From Acidovorax sp. DW039 (GTDB lineage: Bacteria > Pseudomonadota > Gammaproteobacteria > Burkholderiales > Burkholderiaceae_C): DNA of 64,000 nt. Position 1 is the first letter of the stretch. Every line of letters starts with the position of its first letter. This document shows, in pieces, positions 54,945-63,714 of the stretch. The stretch spans positions 2,895,001 through 2,959,000 of the forward strand of contig NZ_AP029019.1 in NCBI RefSeq assembly GCF_037101375.1, in the 5' to 3' direction. A program made the position numbers and the translations under genes. A model generated the notes under the pieces. It had not been told where the DNA came from. It saw nothing but the letters and a program-made list of their open reading frames with translations, and searched no databases.

Positions 54945-55763
54945 TCAGGAGCGGGGTGCAGCCGCGCCCCATGCACCGCCAAAGCGCTCCAGCGTCGTGC
55001 CATGGCCCCGTTGTGCCAACACCGCACTGGCCAGAGCAAAATCATCCGGGTAGGTAACCTTGAAGTTCTGCGCCCCGCCGGGTACCAGCCGCGGATGCAG
55101 CCCCACGGCTTCCATGGCGCTCGCTTCATCCGTCACAGCGGGGCCAATGCGTTCGATGGCGTCCATCAATGGGCCGATGCGAAACATCTGCGGGGTCTGC
55201 GCCAGCCACTTGTCGCTCCGATCCACGGTACTGGCCACACGCACTCCACCAGGCCCGTCGATGGAGGTTTTGAGCGTATCAGGCAACTTATGCGCAAGCA
55301 GCCCTCCCACACCATCGTTGGCACAGGTGTCAATCAGGCTGTCGATCAGCGTGGATGTGATGAGGCAACGCGCTGCATCATGCACTAGCACCCAGTCCTG
55401 TGGCTGCGCCCCCCTTGCAAGCAAGGCTTTGAGCCCCCCCAGCACCGTATCGGCACGCGTGGGACCACCGCAGGGCACCGTAAAGAAAGACGGATGGGGA
55501 TACGCATCCAGAAATTGATCACCCGCAGCCACCGCCACCAACGTACCCAGCAAGCGGCTGACCCCTGCAAAAGCCGCCAGGGTGTGCAACACCATGGGTT
55601 GCCCTGCCACCAGGTGGTATTGCTTGGGGAGGGCACCAGCCGCCGAAGCTGCCGCAGGGGCAGCCACCGCACGCAGCCCCACGCCCGCACAAGGAATCAG
55701 AGCCCAAAAACGACCTTGGGCTGACAGGGGAAGAGGGGCTGTGGGCAAGAGCGGTGCAGTCAT
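54945..55763 (-). CDS. ispD: 2-C-methyl-D-erythritol 4-phosphate cytidylyltransferase
   Basis: Third enzyme of the MEP pathway, activating methylerythritol phosphate with CTP. The 272-residue protein has the nucleotide-binding loop ALIPCAGVGLRAVAAPAAAS with PKQY following (usually AAGxGxRM then PKQY within a few residues). Here an Ala-rich insert (APAAASAAGAL) separates them. GGPTRADTVLGGLKALLARG, VHDAARCLITSTLIDSLI, and KVTYPDDFALASAVL are also present. It is divergent from mfd and precedes ispF. Confidence 0.92.
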   Translation of the reverse strand: MTAPLLPTAPLPLSAQGRFWALIPCAGVGLRAVAAPAAASAAGALPKQYHLVAGQPMVLHTLAAFAGVSRLLGTLVAVAAGDQFLDAYPHPSFFTVPCGGPTRADTVLGGLKALLARGAQPQDWVLVHDAARCLITSTLIDSLIDTCANDGVGGLLAHKLPDTLKTSIDGPGGVRVASTVDRSDKWLAQTPQMFRIGPLMDAIERIGPAVTDEASAMEAVGLHPRLVPGGAQNFKVTYPDDFALASAVLAQRGHGTTLERFGGAWGAAAPRS

Positions 55764-55859
55764 GAGGGGCTCATTCTAGAATCTCCTTTCCCCGCTGCAC
55801 CCGGCCCGTGCGCGCACCGCGCCCCAGGGGGTGCCCCGGGGCTGCAGACACTGTCCCGC

Positions 55860-58800
55860 ATGGAACTCCCCAAACTCAATCCCGGTAAACGTTTCACCCT
55901 GCCCCGCCCTGTGGGCAGCGCAGATGCCCTGCTTCTGGCCCGCCTGGCCGAACGCGACAAGGCCGGTGGTCGCACCACAGCCATCGTCACGGCAGACGCG
56001 ACGGATGCGCAGCGCCTGATCGAAGAGATGGCCTTTTTTGCACCGGGCCTGCGCTGCGCACTGTTCCCTGATTGGGAGACATTGCCCTACGACACGTTCT
56101 CGCCCCACCAGGACCTGATCAGCGAACGCCTGGCCACTTTGTGGCGCATCAGCCAGAAAGACAAGGACACGGGGGCAGACGTGGTGGTGGTCCCTGCCAC
56201 CACAGCGCTCTACCGGCTGGCACCTCCCTCGTTCCTGGCGGGCTACACCTTTCATTTCAAGGTCAAGCAAAAGCTGGACGAAGCCAAGTTCAAGGCCCAG
56301 CTCACTCTGGCGGGCTACGCTCACGTATCGCAGGTGGTCAGCCCTGGCGAATACGCGGTGCGCGGTGGGTTGATTGACCTGTTTCCGATGGGTTCGCTGG
56401 TGCCTTACCGCGTGGATCTGTTTGATGACGAGATCGACAGCATCCGCACCTTTGACCCCGACACGCAGCGCAGCCTGTACCCGGTGCCTGAAGTGCGCCT
56501 GCTTCCGGGCCGTGAGTTCCCCATGGATGATGACGCGCGGGCCAAGTTCAGGAGCCGCTGGCGCGAGATGCTGGAGGGGGACCCCACCAAGAGCCGCATC
56601 TACAAGGACATGGGCAATGGCGTGGCCACAGCGGGCATCGAGTACTACCTGCCATTGTTCTTTGATGACACGGCAACGGTGTTCGACTACCTCGGAGCAG
56701 AAGCCACCGTCGTGCTGCATGGTGATCTGGAGCCAGCGTTCCAGCGCTTTTGGCAAGACACCCGTGAGCGGTATCGCTTGGTGCAAGGAGACCCCGAGCG
56801 CCCCGCCCTGCCGCCAGAGGCACTGTTCCTCTCCATCGACCAGTTCTACACGCGCGCCAATCACCACGCACAGCTATCGCTGCGCCCCGGTGTGCAGGAC
56901 GTAGAAGACAACCCCCACTTCCAGAAGCTCGGGGACCTGTCGGTGGTGCGTGGTGCTGAAGACCCCTTGGCTCGCCTGCATACCCACCTGCGCAACACGC
57001 AGCATCGTGTTTTGTTGCTGGCCGAGAGCGATGGCCGCCGCGAAAGTCTGCTCGATTTTCTGCGCGCCAGTGGCGTCAATCCCCCTGCATTCGATTCGCT
57101 TTCTGCATTTCAAGCCGATGGCAGCGAGAAGGTAGGCATTGCCACTGCAGGGTTGACGGTGGGTTTCAGCTGGGTAGAGGACGGCATCGATTTCGTGACA
57201 GAAACCGAGCTGTTTGCGGCAGGGCCAACCACACGCCGCCGTAAAAAGCAGGAGCAGGTCAGCGATGTGGAAGCGCTGATCAAGGACCTGTCGGAGCTGA
57301 ACCTGGGCGACCCGGTGGTGCACAGCGCGCACGGCATTGGCCGCTACCGCGGCCTGATCAACATGGACGTGGGCAACAAGAACCCCGACGGTACGCCCGC
57401 CCTGCAAGAGTTTCTGCATCTGGAGTATGCGGACAAGGCTGTTCTGTACGTGCCTGTGAGCCAGTTGCAGCTCATCAGCCGCTACACGGGCGTCAGCGCC
57501 GACGAAGCCCCGCTGCACAAGCTGGGTAGCGGCCAGTGGGAGAAGGCCAAGCGCAAGGCTGCAGAACAGGTGCGCGACAGCGCGGCCGAACTGCTCAACA
57601 TCTACGCCCGCCGCGCCGCACGCGAAGGCCATGCCTTCCGCTACAGCCCGCAGGACTATGAGACCTTTGCCAACGATTTCGGCTTTGAAGAAACGGCCGA
57701 CCAGAACGCGGCCATCCATGCTGTCATCCAGGACATGATCAGCCCGCGCCCCATGGACAGGCTGGTCTGCGGCGACGTGGGTTTCGGCAAGACGGAAGTG
57801 GCCCTGCGCGCTGCCTTTGTGGCGGTAACCGGGGGCAAGCAGGTGGCTTTTCTGGCACCTACCACGCTGCTGGCTGAACAGCACTACCAGACGCTGGTGG
57901 ATCGTTTCAGCAAATGGCCGGTGAAAATTGCCGAAGTCTCCCGGTTCCGCTCAGGCAAAGAGATCACTGCCGCCATCAAGGGCATTGCCGATGGCACGGT
58001 GGACATCGTGGTCGGCACCCACAAGCTGCTGTCCGAGTCCACCAAGTTCGCCAACCTGGGTTTGCTCATCATTGACGAAGAACACCGCTTTGGGGTACGC
58101 CACAAGGAGCAGATGAAGCAGCTGCGCGCCGAGGTGGATGTGCTCACCCTCACCGCCACCCCCATCCCGCGCACGCTGGGCATGGCGCTGGAAGGGCTGC
58201 GTGACCTGAGCGTTATCGCCACCGCGCCGCAGCGGCGTCTGGCCATCAAGACTTTCGTACGCAACGAGGGCACCGGCGTGATCCGCGAAGCGGTGCTGCG
58301 CGAACTCAAGCGTGGCGGCCAGTGCTACTTTCTGCACAACGAGGTCGAGACCATCGAAAACCGCCGCCAGAAGCTAGAAGAAATCCTGCCCGAAGCCCGC
58401 ATTGCCGTGGCCCACGGCCAGATGCCCGAGCGCGAACTGGAACGTGTGATGCGTGACTTTGTGGCGCAGCGCTTCAACATCCTCCTGTGCTCGACCATCA
58501 TCGAGACCGGCATCGACGTGCCCACGGCCAACACCATCATCATGAGCCGCGCCGACAAGTTTGGTCTGGCACAGCTGCACCAGTTGCGCGGGCGTGTGGG
58601 CCGCAGCCACCACCAAGCCTATGCCTACCTGATGGTGCCTGATGTGGAGGGATTGACCAAGCAGGCGCAGCAGCGTCTGGAAGCTATCCAGCAGATGGAG
58701 GAGCTTGGCAGTGGCTTCTACCTGGCCATGCATGACCTGGAAATCCGGGGTGCGGGCGAAGTGCTGGGCGAGAGCCAAAGCGGCAACATGCTGGAAGTTG

Positions 58801-59345
58801 GCTTCCAGCTCTACAACGAGATGCTCAGTGAAGCCGTGAAGGCGCTGAAGGCGGGCAAAGAGCCGGACCTGCTCTCACCTCTGTCAGTCACCACCGACAT
58901 CAATCTGCACGCACCGGCGCTGCTACCCGATGATTACTGCGGCGACGTACACCTGCGTCTGTCGTTCTACAAGAAACTGGCTACAGCCAAGACCAGCGAC
59001 CAGATCGACGGCCTGCTGGAAGAAATCGTAGACCGCTTTGGCAAGCTGCCGCCGCAAGCACAGACGCTCATCGACGTGCACCGCCTGCGGGTTTTGAGCC
59101 AGCCCTACGGGGTGGTGAAGGTGGATGCTGCGCCTGGTGTGATCAACATTACCTTCCGGCCCCAGCCTCCTGTGGACCCGATGCGCATCATTGAGCTGAT
59201 CCAGAAGAACAAGCACATCAAGCTGGCGGGCAACGAGAAGCTGCGGATTGAAAGAGAGCTTCAGGAGCCCAAGGACCGCGCACAGATGGTGCGCGATGTG
59301 CTGCGCTCGCTCGGACAACCGCTCAACACGGCTGTTGCGGCCTAG
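55860..59345 (+). CDS. mfd: Transcription-repair coupling factor
   Basis: ATP-dependent translocase that removes RNA polymerase stalled at DNA damage and recruits UvrA. The 1161-residue protein has the UvrB-like N-terminal domains (LFPDWETLPYDTFSPHQDLI, AGEYAVRGGLIDLFPMGSLV-like region), the polymerase-interaction (CarD-like) domain with GDPVVHSAHGIGRYRGLINM, the motor domains with Walker A LVCGDVGFGKTEVALRAAFV, DEEH in LLIIDEEHRFGVRHKEQM, and SATPIPRT-type LTATPIPRTLGMALEG. The TRG motif region IIETGIDVPTANTIIM with ADKFGLAQLHQLRGRVGRSH and a C-terminal D7 domain are also present. Length is normal for Mfd. Confidence 0.97.
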   Translation: MELPKLNPGKRFTLPRPVGSADALLLARLAERDKAGGRTTAIVTADATDAQRLIEEMAFFAPGLRCALFPDWETLPYDTFSPHQDLISERLATLWRISQKDKDTGADVVVVPATTALYRLAPPSFLAGYTFHFKVKQKLDEAKFKAQLTLAGYAHVSQVVSPGEYAVRGGLIDLFPMGSLVPYRVDLFDDEIDSIRTFDPDTQRSLYPVPEVRLLPGREFPMDDDARAKFRSRWREMLEGDPTKSRIYKDMGNGVATAGIEYYLPLFFDDTATVFDYLGAEATVVLHGDLEPAFQRFWQDTRERYRLVQGDPERPALPPEALFLSIDQFYTRANHHAQLSLRPGVQDVEDNPHFQKLGDLSVVRGAEDPLARLHTHLRNTQHRVLLLAESDGRRESLLDFLRASGVNPPAFDSLSAFQADGSEKVGIATAGLTVGFSWVEDGIDFVTETELFAAGPTTRRRKKQEQVSDVEALIKDLSELNLGDPVVHSAHGIGRYRGLINMDVGNKNPDGTPALQEFLHLEYADKAVLYVPVSQLQLISRYTGVSADEAPLHKLGSGQWEKAKRKAAEQVRDSAAELLNIYARRAAREGHAFRYSPQDYETFANDFGFEETADQNAAIHAVIQDMISPRPMDRLVCGDVGFGKTEVALRAAFVAVTGGKQVAFLAPTTLLAEQHYQTLVDRFSKWPVKIAEVSRFRSGKEITAAIKGIADGTVDIVVGTHKLLSESTKFANLGLLIIDEEHRFGVRHKEQMKQLRAEVDVLTLTATPIPRTLGMALEGLRDLSVIATAPQRRLAIKTFVRNEGTGVIREAVLRELKRGGQCYFLHNEVETIENRRQKLEEILPEARIAVAHGQMPERELERVMRDFVAQRFNILLCSTIIETGIDVPTANTIIMSRADKFGLAQLHQLRGRVGRSHHQAYAYLMVPDVEGLTKQAQQRLEAIQQMEELGSGFYLAMHDLEIRGAGEVLGESQSGNMLEVGFQLYNEMLSEAVKALKAGKEPDLLSPLSVTTDINLHAPALLPDDYCGDVHLRLSFYKKLATAKTSDQIDGLLEEIVDRFGKLPPQAQTLIDVHRLRVLSQPYGVVKVDAAPGVINITFRPQPPVDPMRIIELIQKNKHIKLAGNEKLRIERELQEPKDRAQMVRDVLRSLGQPLNTAVAA

Positions 59346-59359
59346 CCTGGAGCATTCAC

Positions 59360-60028
59360 ATGGTTCTCGAAATCACCCTGGTTGCCCTGGCCTTGGTGAT
59401 TTCGCTGGGCTTGCGACCCTGGCGGTTTCTGGTGCGCGCTACTGCCCCTGCTCAGTCGGGTGATCGCCGTAGGCACGAACCCTCTGCGCTGCTGACACCC
59501 CTGCTTGCCACCTTGGTGGTCCTGCCATGGATGTGGGCCCTGCCTACACTGCATCGCATGCCGTTGCAATTGCAATGGTCAGGCGCATGCCTTGTGGTGC
59601 TCATGCTGGGCTGGCCTGTGGCCATACCGGTACTGGTAGGAGTGGGCGCATTGGCATGGACGCTTTCGCCTGCGATGGACTGGATCGACGCCATCGGTGC
59701 TACCGCATGGCTGGGCGTGGTGCCCGCGAGCCTGGGGCTTTTGCTGGGCGCGCTGGTGAGACGGCTGACGGGAACCCAGCCTTTTGTATACGTCCTTGGA
59801 CGGGCCTTTCTCGGCACCGTGGCATGCGTCTTCCTGGCTGGGCTCCTGTCTCAGTGGAGCGGTCACGCGCTGCCTGGCGTGGGAGGGGAGCTGTCTTTGG
59901 TGGCCCGCTGGCTCATGGCCTGGGGAGATGGATTTGTCACGGGCATGCTCACAGCCATCTTCGTGGCGTTCAAACCGGAATGGCTGGCTACATGGTCCGA
60001 TAGGCTTTACATCCCCCGGCCCAAATGA
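59360..60028 (+). CDS. Predicted multi-pass membrane protein, possibly COG3235/CbiM-like
   Basis: 222-residue integral membrane protein with at least five hydrophobic helices (LEITLVALALVISLGL; LLTPLLATLVVLPWMWALPT; LVVLMLGWPVAIPVLVGVGA; AFLGTVACVFLAGLLSQW; SLVARWLMAWGDGFVTGMLT). The last region ending GMLTAIFVAFKPEWLATWSD resembles small permeases of the ECF/CbiM class, but I am not certain. It follows mfd by 14 bases and may be cotranscribed. No function is claimed. Confidence 0.7.
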   Translation: MVLEITLVALALVISLGLRPWRFLVRATAPAQSGDRRRHEPSALLTPLLATLVVLPWMWALPTLHRMPLQLQWSGACLVVLMLGWPVAIPVLVGVGALAWTLSPAMDWIDAIGATAWLGVVPASLGLLLGALVRRLTGTQPFVYVLGRAFLGTVACVFLAGLLSQWSGHALPGVGGELSLVARWLMAWGDGFVTGMLTAIFVAFKPEWLATWSDRLYIPRPK

Positions 60029-60145
60029 TGCGAATCAATGGTCAGGAGCGCGAGCCACACCTCATCGCAATGGTTGATACAGCGCAAGGGTTAAAGACGA
60101 TGGCAGCGCGATAGTGACACCACTCATTACCAACAGGAGGGTTTC

Positions 60146-60334
60146 ATGAAGTTGCTGAACGATCTCTTGCATACCGACTACGGCCTGATGAGCATCATCG
60201 TCATCACGATCACGCTGGGCATGGCCGTCTTCTTCATACGCATGTTTCTGGTCAAGATGAGCGAGCCGCCCAAACCCAATCCAGCCAAGGCAGCGCTGGC
60301 TGCACGAAAGCAGTCCCAGGCATCCGCCCATTAA
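60146..60334 (+). CDS. DUF3149 small membrane protein
   Basis: 62-residue single-pass protein: one transmembrane helix (GLMSIIVITITLGMAVFFIR) followed by a basic, Pro/Ala-rich C-terminal tail (EPPKPNPAKAALAARKQSQA). It matches DUF3149 by order and composition. SD AGGAGG lies upstream of ATG 60146. It may interact with a neighbouring membrane system; no role is known to me. It lies between the COG3235-like gene and serB. Confidence 0.8.
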   Translation: MKLLNDLLHTDYGLMSIIVITITLGMAVFFIRMFLVKMSEPPKPNPAKAALAARKQSQASAH

Positions 60335-60417
60335 GGTCTGGTCTCATCAGGGTCCTGAGTTCTGCACGGCGATACCATTGCGGGTTCTGTGACCCGCTAT
60401 TTACCGCTGTCTTTGCC

Positions 60418-61131
60418 ATGACCCTTGCTACCGAATTTGCCCCTGGCCTTTTTGTCCAGGGCATCGAAACACCTCAGTCCCTGTCGAACTACAAGCTCAT
60501 CGCTTTTGACATGGACTCCACCCTGATCAACATCGAGTGCGTGGACGAAATCGCTGATGCTGCAGGCAGAAAGGCCGAGGTAGCCGCTATTACCGAGGCG
60601 GCCATGCAGGGTGTGATCACCGACTACAAGGAAAGCCTTCGGCAACGCGTGGCACTGCTCAAGGGCGTGACAGTGGCCCACATGGAAGAGGTATTCAGCC
60701 AGCGCCTGCGCTTCAACCCCGGTGCCAAGGAACTGGTCTCTGCAGCCAAAGCTGCTGGGCTGACCACATTGCTGGTGTCAGGCGGCTTCACGTTTTTTGC
60801 CAACCGGGTCAAGGCTGGGCTGGGCATTGACTTTGCACGCTCCAATATGCTGGAAATCGAGAACGATGTGCTCACCGGCCGCATGCTGGACCAGCCATGG
60901 GGCGACATTTGCGACGGTGCCGAAAAGCGCCGCACGCTGCTGGAAGTGGCTTCACTCATGGGCATCGCACCCTCACAGGCCATTGCCGTGGGCGACGGAG
61001 CAAACGACCTGCCAATGATGGGTGTCGCGGGCCTGTCTGTGGCGTACCACGCCAAGCCTGCTGTGCGCGCACAGGCCAAGGTGGCTATTCAGCAGGGGGG
61101 ACTAGACCGCCTGCTGGAAATTTTCCAGTAA
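60418..61131 (+). CDS. serB: Phosphoserine phosphatase
   Basis: Last step of serine synthesis: dephosphorylation of phosphoserine. The 237-residue HAD-family protein has the nucleophile motif IAFDMDSTLINIECVDEIAD (DxD), the Ser/Thr motif LLVSGGFTFFANRVKAGLG and the C-terminal AVGDGANDLPMMGVAGLSVA (Asp pair). It lacks the long N-terminal ACT-like region of E. coli SerB and is a short single-domain type. ATG 60418 gives MTLATEFAPGLFVQGIETPQ. It is followed by the nsrR locus in the opposite direction. Confidence 0.95.
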   Translation: MTLATEFAPGLFVQGIETPQSLSNYKLIAFDMDSTLINIECVDEIADAAGRKAEVAAITEAAMQGVITDYKESLRQRVALLKGVTVAHMEEVFSQRLRFNPGAKELVSAAKAAGLTTLLVSGGFTFFANRVKAGLGIDFARSNMLEIENDVLTGRMLDQPWGDICDGAEKRRTLLEVASLMGIAPSQAIAVGDGANDLPMMGVAGLSVAYHAKPAVRAQAKVAIQQGGLDRLLEIFQ

Positions 61132-61233
61132 TTTACTGGGGAACACTGAGCCACCTTCTGAACCTTTTGAATGCGCCAGCGCGTTACAGACCTCGGGTAC
61201 AACCGCTGGCCCACAAATCTGCATTTCGGCGCG

Positions 61234-61719
61234 TTAACCCTTGGCAGGTAAACCCAGCGCAGGTTTGCTGCTGCGGGGGCTGCGCCTCACCAGCGAGACT
61301 GCGCCTGCCTTGGGCGTATCCACCAAGTCAGCCAACGTCACGCCATCCAGCACCGCAAGGTAGGCGTTGATCGCCTCACCCAAAGCGCCCTTGAGTCGGC
61401 AATTGCCGGTAAGGCGGCATTGATTGACGGCAGGATCAAAACACTCCACCAGGTGGAAGTCAGTTTCCGTTTGCCTGACGACTGCCCCGAGGTTGATCTC
61501 GGCAGGGTCTTTCATTAACCGCATGCCGCCCCCGCGCCCCCGGGTGGTCTCCAGCAGGCCTTGTGCAGCCAGCTCCTGCACGATCTTCATCAAATGGCTG
61601 CGCGAGATACCGTAGCCCTCGGCCACTTCAGTGATGGTGACCGGCTGCTCCCGTCCTCGCGTGGCGGCGCAGTACATCAGTACACGCAAGGTGTAGTCCG
61701 TCCATTGGGTGAGGCGCAT
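61234..61719 (-). CDS. nsrR: Nitric-oxide-sensing Rrf2 regulator NsrR
   Basis: 161-residue Rrf2-family repressor with an iron-sulfur cluster that reacts with NO. MRLTQWTDYTLRVLMYCAAT and ITEVAEGYGISRSHLMKIVQ form the winged-helix DNA-binding part. The three cluster cysteines are in HLVECFDPAVNQCRLTGNC (C93, C101, C107; spacing C-x7-C-x5-C), and the C-terminus is Lys/Ser-rich. It is divergent from ric, and two NsrR-like operators lie between them, so it probably represses ric and itself. Confidence 0.92.
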   Translation of the reverse strand: MRLTQWTDYTLRVLMYCAATRGREQPVTITEVAEGYGISRSHLMKIVQELAAQGLLETTRGRGGGMRLMKDPAEINLGAVVRQTETDFHLVECFDPAVNQCRLTGNCRLKGALGEAINAYLAVLDGVTLADLVDTPKAGAVSLVRRSPRSSKPALGLPAKG

Positions 61720-61742
61720 GGGGTTTGTCCTGGGTCAATTTA

Positions 61743-61765
61743 AACATGCTTGTGCTTTGCATTTT
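61743..61765 (+). promoter_or_regulatory. NsrR-like operator, site 1
   Basis: Reads AACATGCTTGT-G-CTTTGCATTTT; 8 of 11 and 7 of 11 positions match the consensus half sites AAGATGCATTT and AAATGCATCTT. Its centre is 32 bases, about three helical turns, from site 2. Confidence 0.45.
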
Positions 61766-61774
61766 ATTGAATAA

Positions 61775-61797
61775 AATATTCACATCAAATGCATCTT
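61775..61797 (+). promoter_or_regulatory. NsrR-like operator, site 2
   Basis: The right half is a perfect AAATGCATCTT; the left half AATATTCACAT matches 7 of 11 positions. It ends 12 bases before the ric start codon, in a position to block its promoter. Confidence 0.6.
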
Positions 61798-61809
61798 TAA
61801 GGACCCATC

Positions 61810-62535
61810 ATGAATGCCCGCCTGCAGGAAACTCAGCCAGCCTTGAATCCCGAGCAAGCTATCGGTCAGATTGCAGTGCAGTTGCCGGGTGCAACTGCTG
61901 TCTTCCGCAGGCTGAAGCTTGATTTCTGCTGTGGTGGCAACATCAGCCTGCGCGAAGCAGTCACCCAAAAATCGCTTGATCTGGACGCTGTCCTTGCTGA
62001 ACTCGCGACCCTTCAGCGCTCTGATGAGGCCCCCGCCTCCGGATCTCCTTCCGAATTGATTGACCATATCCTGGAGCGCTACCACGCCGTACATCGCGCC
62101 CAGTTGCCAGAGCTGATCCGCATGGCAAGGCGTGTCGAAGCAGTGCATCGTGACCATCCTGAAGTCCCCGCAGGGCTGGCCGACACCCTGGAGGCCATGC
62201 ACGACGAATTGCTGTCGCACATGCACAAGGAAGAGGCCATCCTGTTCCCCATGCTGAAGGCTGGAGGCAATCCTTTTGTAGGGCAGCCCATAGGCATGAT
62301 GCGTGCAGAACATACAGATCACGGCGCGGCACTGGACAGGCTTAACGCGCTAACCCACGACGCCACCCCGCCCCAAGGTGCATGCAATACCTGGCGTGCG
62401 CTCTACGCAGGCATTGCGCAACTCAATGACGACCTGATCAACCACATCCACCTGGAGAACAACGTGCTGTTTCCTCCGTTTGAGTCCTCTGCCGGGGCAC
62501 AAACTTGCGGTACATCAGCTTGTGGTTGCCATTGA
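61810..62535 (+). CDS. ric: Iron-sulfur cluster repair di-iron protein (RIC)
   Basis: Cytoplasmic repair protein for nitrosative and oxidative damage to iron-sulfur clusters (YtfE/ScdA family). The 241-residue protein has the N-terminal ScdA_N domain (GATAVFRRLKLDFCCGGNIS, with the CC pair) and hemerythrin-like His/Glu segments: HILERYHAVHRAQLPELIRM, LLSHMHKEEAILFPMLKAGG, RAEHTDHGAALDRLNALTHD and NHIHLENNVLFPPFE. A Cys-rich C-terminus (TCGTSACGCH) is unusual and could bind metal or a partner. The operon continues with a truncated haemoglobin gene 2 bases on. Confidence 0.93.
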   Translation: MNARLQETQPALNPEQAIGQIAVQLPGATAVFRRLKLDFCCGGNISLREAVTQKSLDLDAVLAELATLQRSDEAPASGSPSELIDHILERYHAVHRAQLPELIRMARRVEAVHRDHPEVPAGLADTLEAMHDELLSHMHKEEAILFPMLKAGGNPFVGQPIGMMRAEHTDHGAALDRLNALTHDATPPQGACNTWRALYAGIAQLNDDLINHIHLENNVLFPPFESSAGAQTCGTSACGCH

Positions 62536-62537
62536 GC

Positions 62538-62978
62538 ATGCACACTTCGCCCATGCAGCCCCTTGCCACCCACCGAACGCCCAACCCCGAGTCGATCGAC
62601 GAACTGGTCCGCGCCTTTTATGCCGACGTGCGCAAGGACGCATTGCTGGGCCCGGTGTTTGACAAGGCTCTGCACGGCCAGTGGGACGCCCACCTTCAAA
62701 GACTGGTGGATTTCTGGAGCACGGTTTTGCTGGGTTCACGCACCTTCAAGGGCAATGTGCTGGACAAGCACATGCAGTTGCATGACGTGACCCCTGCCCA
62801 CTTTGCTGCCTGGGTGCACTTGTGGAATGGGCATACCTCGCGCATGTTTGCTCCCGAGGTGGCACATGGCCTGCAGGCGGCAGCGCACGGGGTGGCACGC
62901 AACCTATTCAGGGGTTACTTCGGACATACGCCTGCCTTTGAGGCAGCGCGCAGTCACTCCACCGAACCCGCTACCTAA
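62538..62978 (+). CDS. Group III truncated haemoglobin
   Basis: 146-residue globin of the 2/2 group III type, thought to bind NO or O2 and, with RIC, to detoxify NO. Core segments: ESIDELVRAFYADVRKDALL, LGPVFDKALHGQWDAHLQRL, VDFWSTVLLGSRTFKGNVL, HMQLHDVTPAHFAAWVHLW and GHTSRMFAPEVAHGL. The start ATG 62538 lies 2 bases after the ric stop; an in-frame extension at 62505 inside ric is rejected. Position and coupling suggest NsrR control. Confidence 0.88.
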   Translation: MHTSPMQPLATHRTPNPESIDELVRAFYADVRKDALLGPVFDKALHGQWDAHLQRLVDFWSTVLLGSRTFKGNVLDKHMQLHDVTPAHFAAWVHLWNGHTSRMFAPEVAHGLQAAAHGVARNLFRGYFGHTPAFEAARSHSTEPAT

Positions 62979-63108
62979 GAACCTGTTCAAAGATCAACTC
63001 ACAAAACTCTTCTGGCGTCGTTGCCGGATCTTGTCGTACTCCGCGTCCTGCCTGCGAAGCGGCACCCACCCAAAACCACTACGGTGATTTTTTGTGAACT
63101 GCCCCAAG

Positions 63109-63336
63109 TCAGCGGCCTCGCAAGGGTTCGAGCAGCGCAGAAAGGCCGTTGTGGTCGATTTCGTGCATCAGGGCAAGCAGCCGACCCAATTCATTTGCCG
63201 GAAACCCCTCCCGCGCAAACCAGTTCAGGTAATTGCCCGGCAGATCAGCGATCACACAGCCCTTGTGTTTGCCGTAAGGCATCTGCACGGTCACAAGCCG
63301 CTGCAACGTCTGTGGGTCCATGCCATCAATATGCAT
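63109..63336 (-). CDS. DUF3820 family protein
   Basis: 75-residue small protein with the family core MPYGKHKGCVIADLPGNYLN followed by WFAREGFPANELGRLLALMH. It lies 4 bases from the sui1-like gene upstream on the same strand, so the two are cotranscribed. No function is known to me. Confidence 0.85.
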   Translation of the reverse strand: MHIDGMDPQTLQRLVTVQMPYGKHKGCVIADLPGNYLNWFAREGFPANELGRLLALMHEIDHNGLSALLEPLRGR

Positions 63337-63340
63337 GGCC

Positions 63341-63712
63341 TTATCCCCCGGCGCGTTTGACTTTGTGCCCCAGCTTCTGCAACTCGGTCATCACGCGCTC
63401 GATGTGATCACCCTGCACTTCAATCACGCCATCCTTCACGGTTCCGCCAGTACCGCAGGCCGTCTTGAGCTTCTTTCCCAGTTGCTCCAGGGCGGCGTCG
63501 TCAAGCAACACTCCTTTGATCAAGGTCACCGCTTTACCACCCCGCCCCTTGGTTTCGCGCGACACACGCACCACCCCGTCGCCCGTGGGCAAGGGCTTGT
63601 TGAGCTTACATATGCACTCTGCCTTGGGCTTTGAACAGTCGGGGCACATGCGACCATGGTCTGTGGAATAGACCAAGCCACCCAGGCTCTTGAGATCACG
63701 CAGAGAAGCCAT
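63341..63712 (-). CDS. SUI1/YciH-family translation factor homologue
   Basis: 123-residue protein related to eukaryotic initiation factor eIF1 and E. coli YciH, implicated in start-codon selection. A zinc-ribbon-like N-terminus (GRMCPDCSKPKAECIC) is followed by the SUI1 fold with VVRVSRETKGRGGKAVTLIK, LLDDAALEQLGKKLKTACG, and KDGVIEVQGDHIERVMTELQ. It starts at ATG 63712, just after the stop of the DUF2721 gene. Confidence 0.9.
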   Translation of the reverse strand: MASLRDLKSLGGLVYSTDHGRMCPDCSKPKAECICKLNKPLPTGDGVVRVSRETKGRGGKAVTLIKGVLLDDAALEQLGKKLKTACGTGGTVKDGVIEVQGDHIERVMTELQKLGHKVKRAGG

Positions 63713-63714
63713 CG

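Noticed and set aside
62979..63108. Sequence after the haemoglobin gene that looked like an insertion-sequence or repeat remnant
   Set aside because: I could not find a second copy, inverted repeats or a coding remnant in the window.
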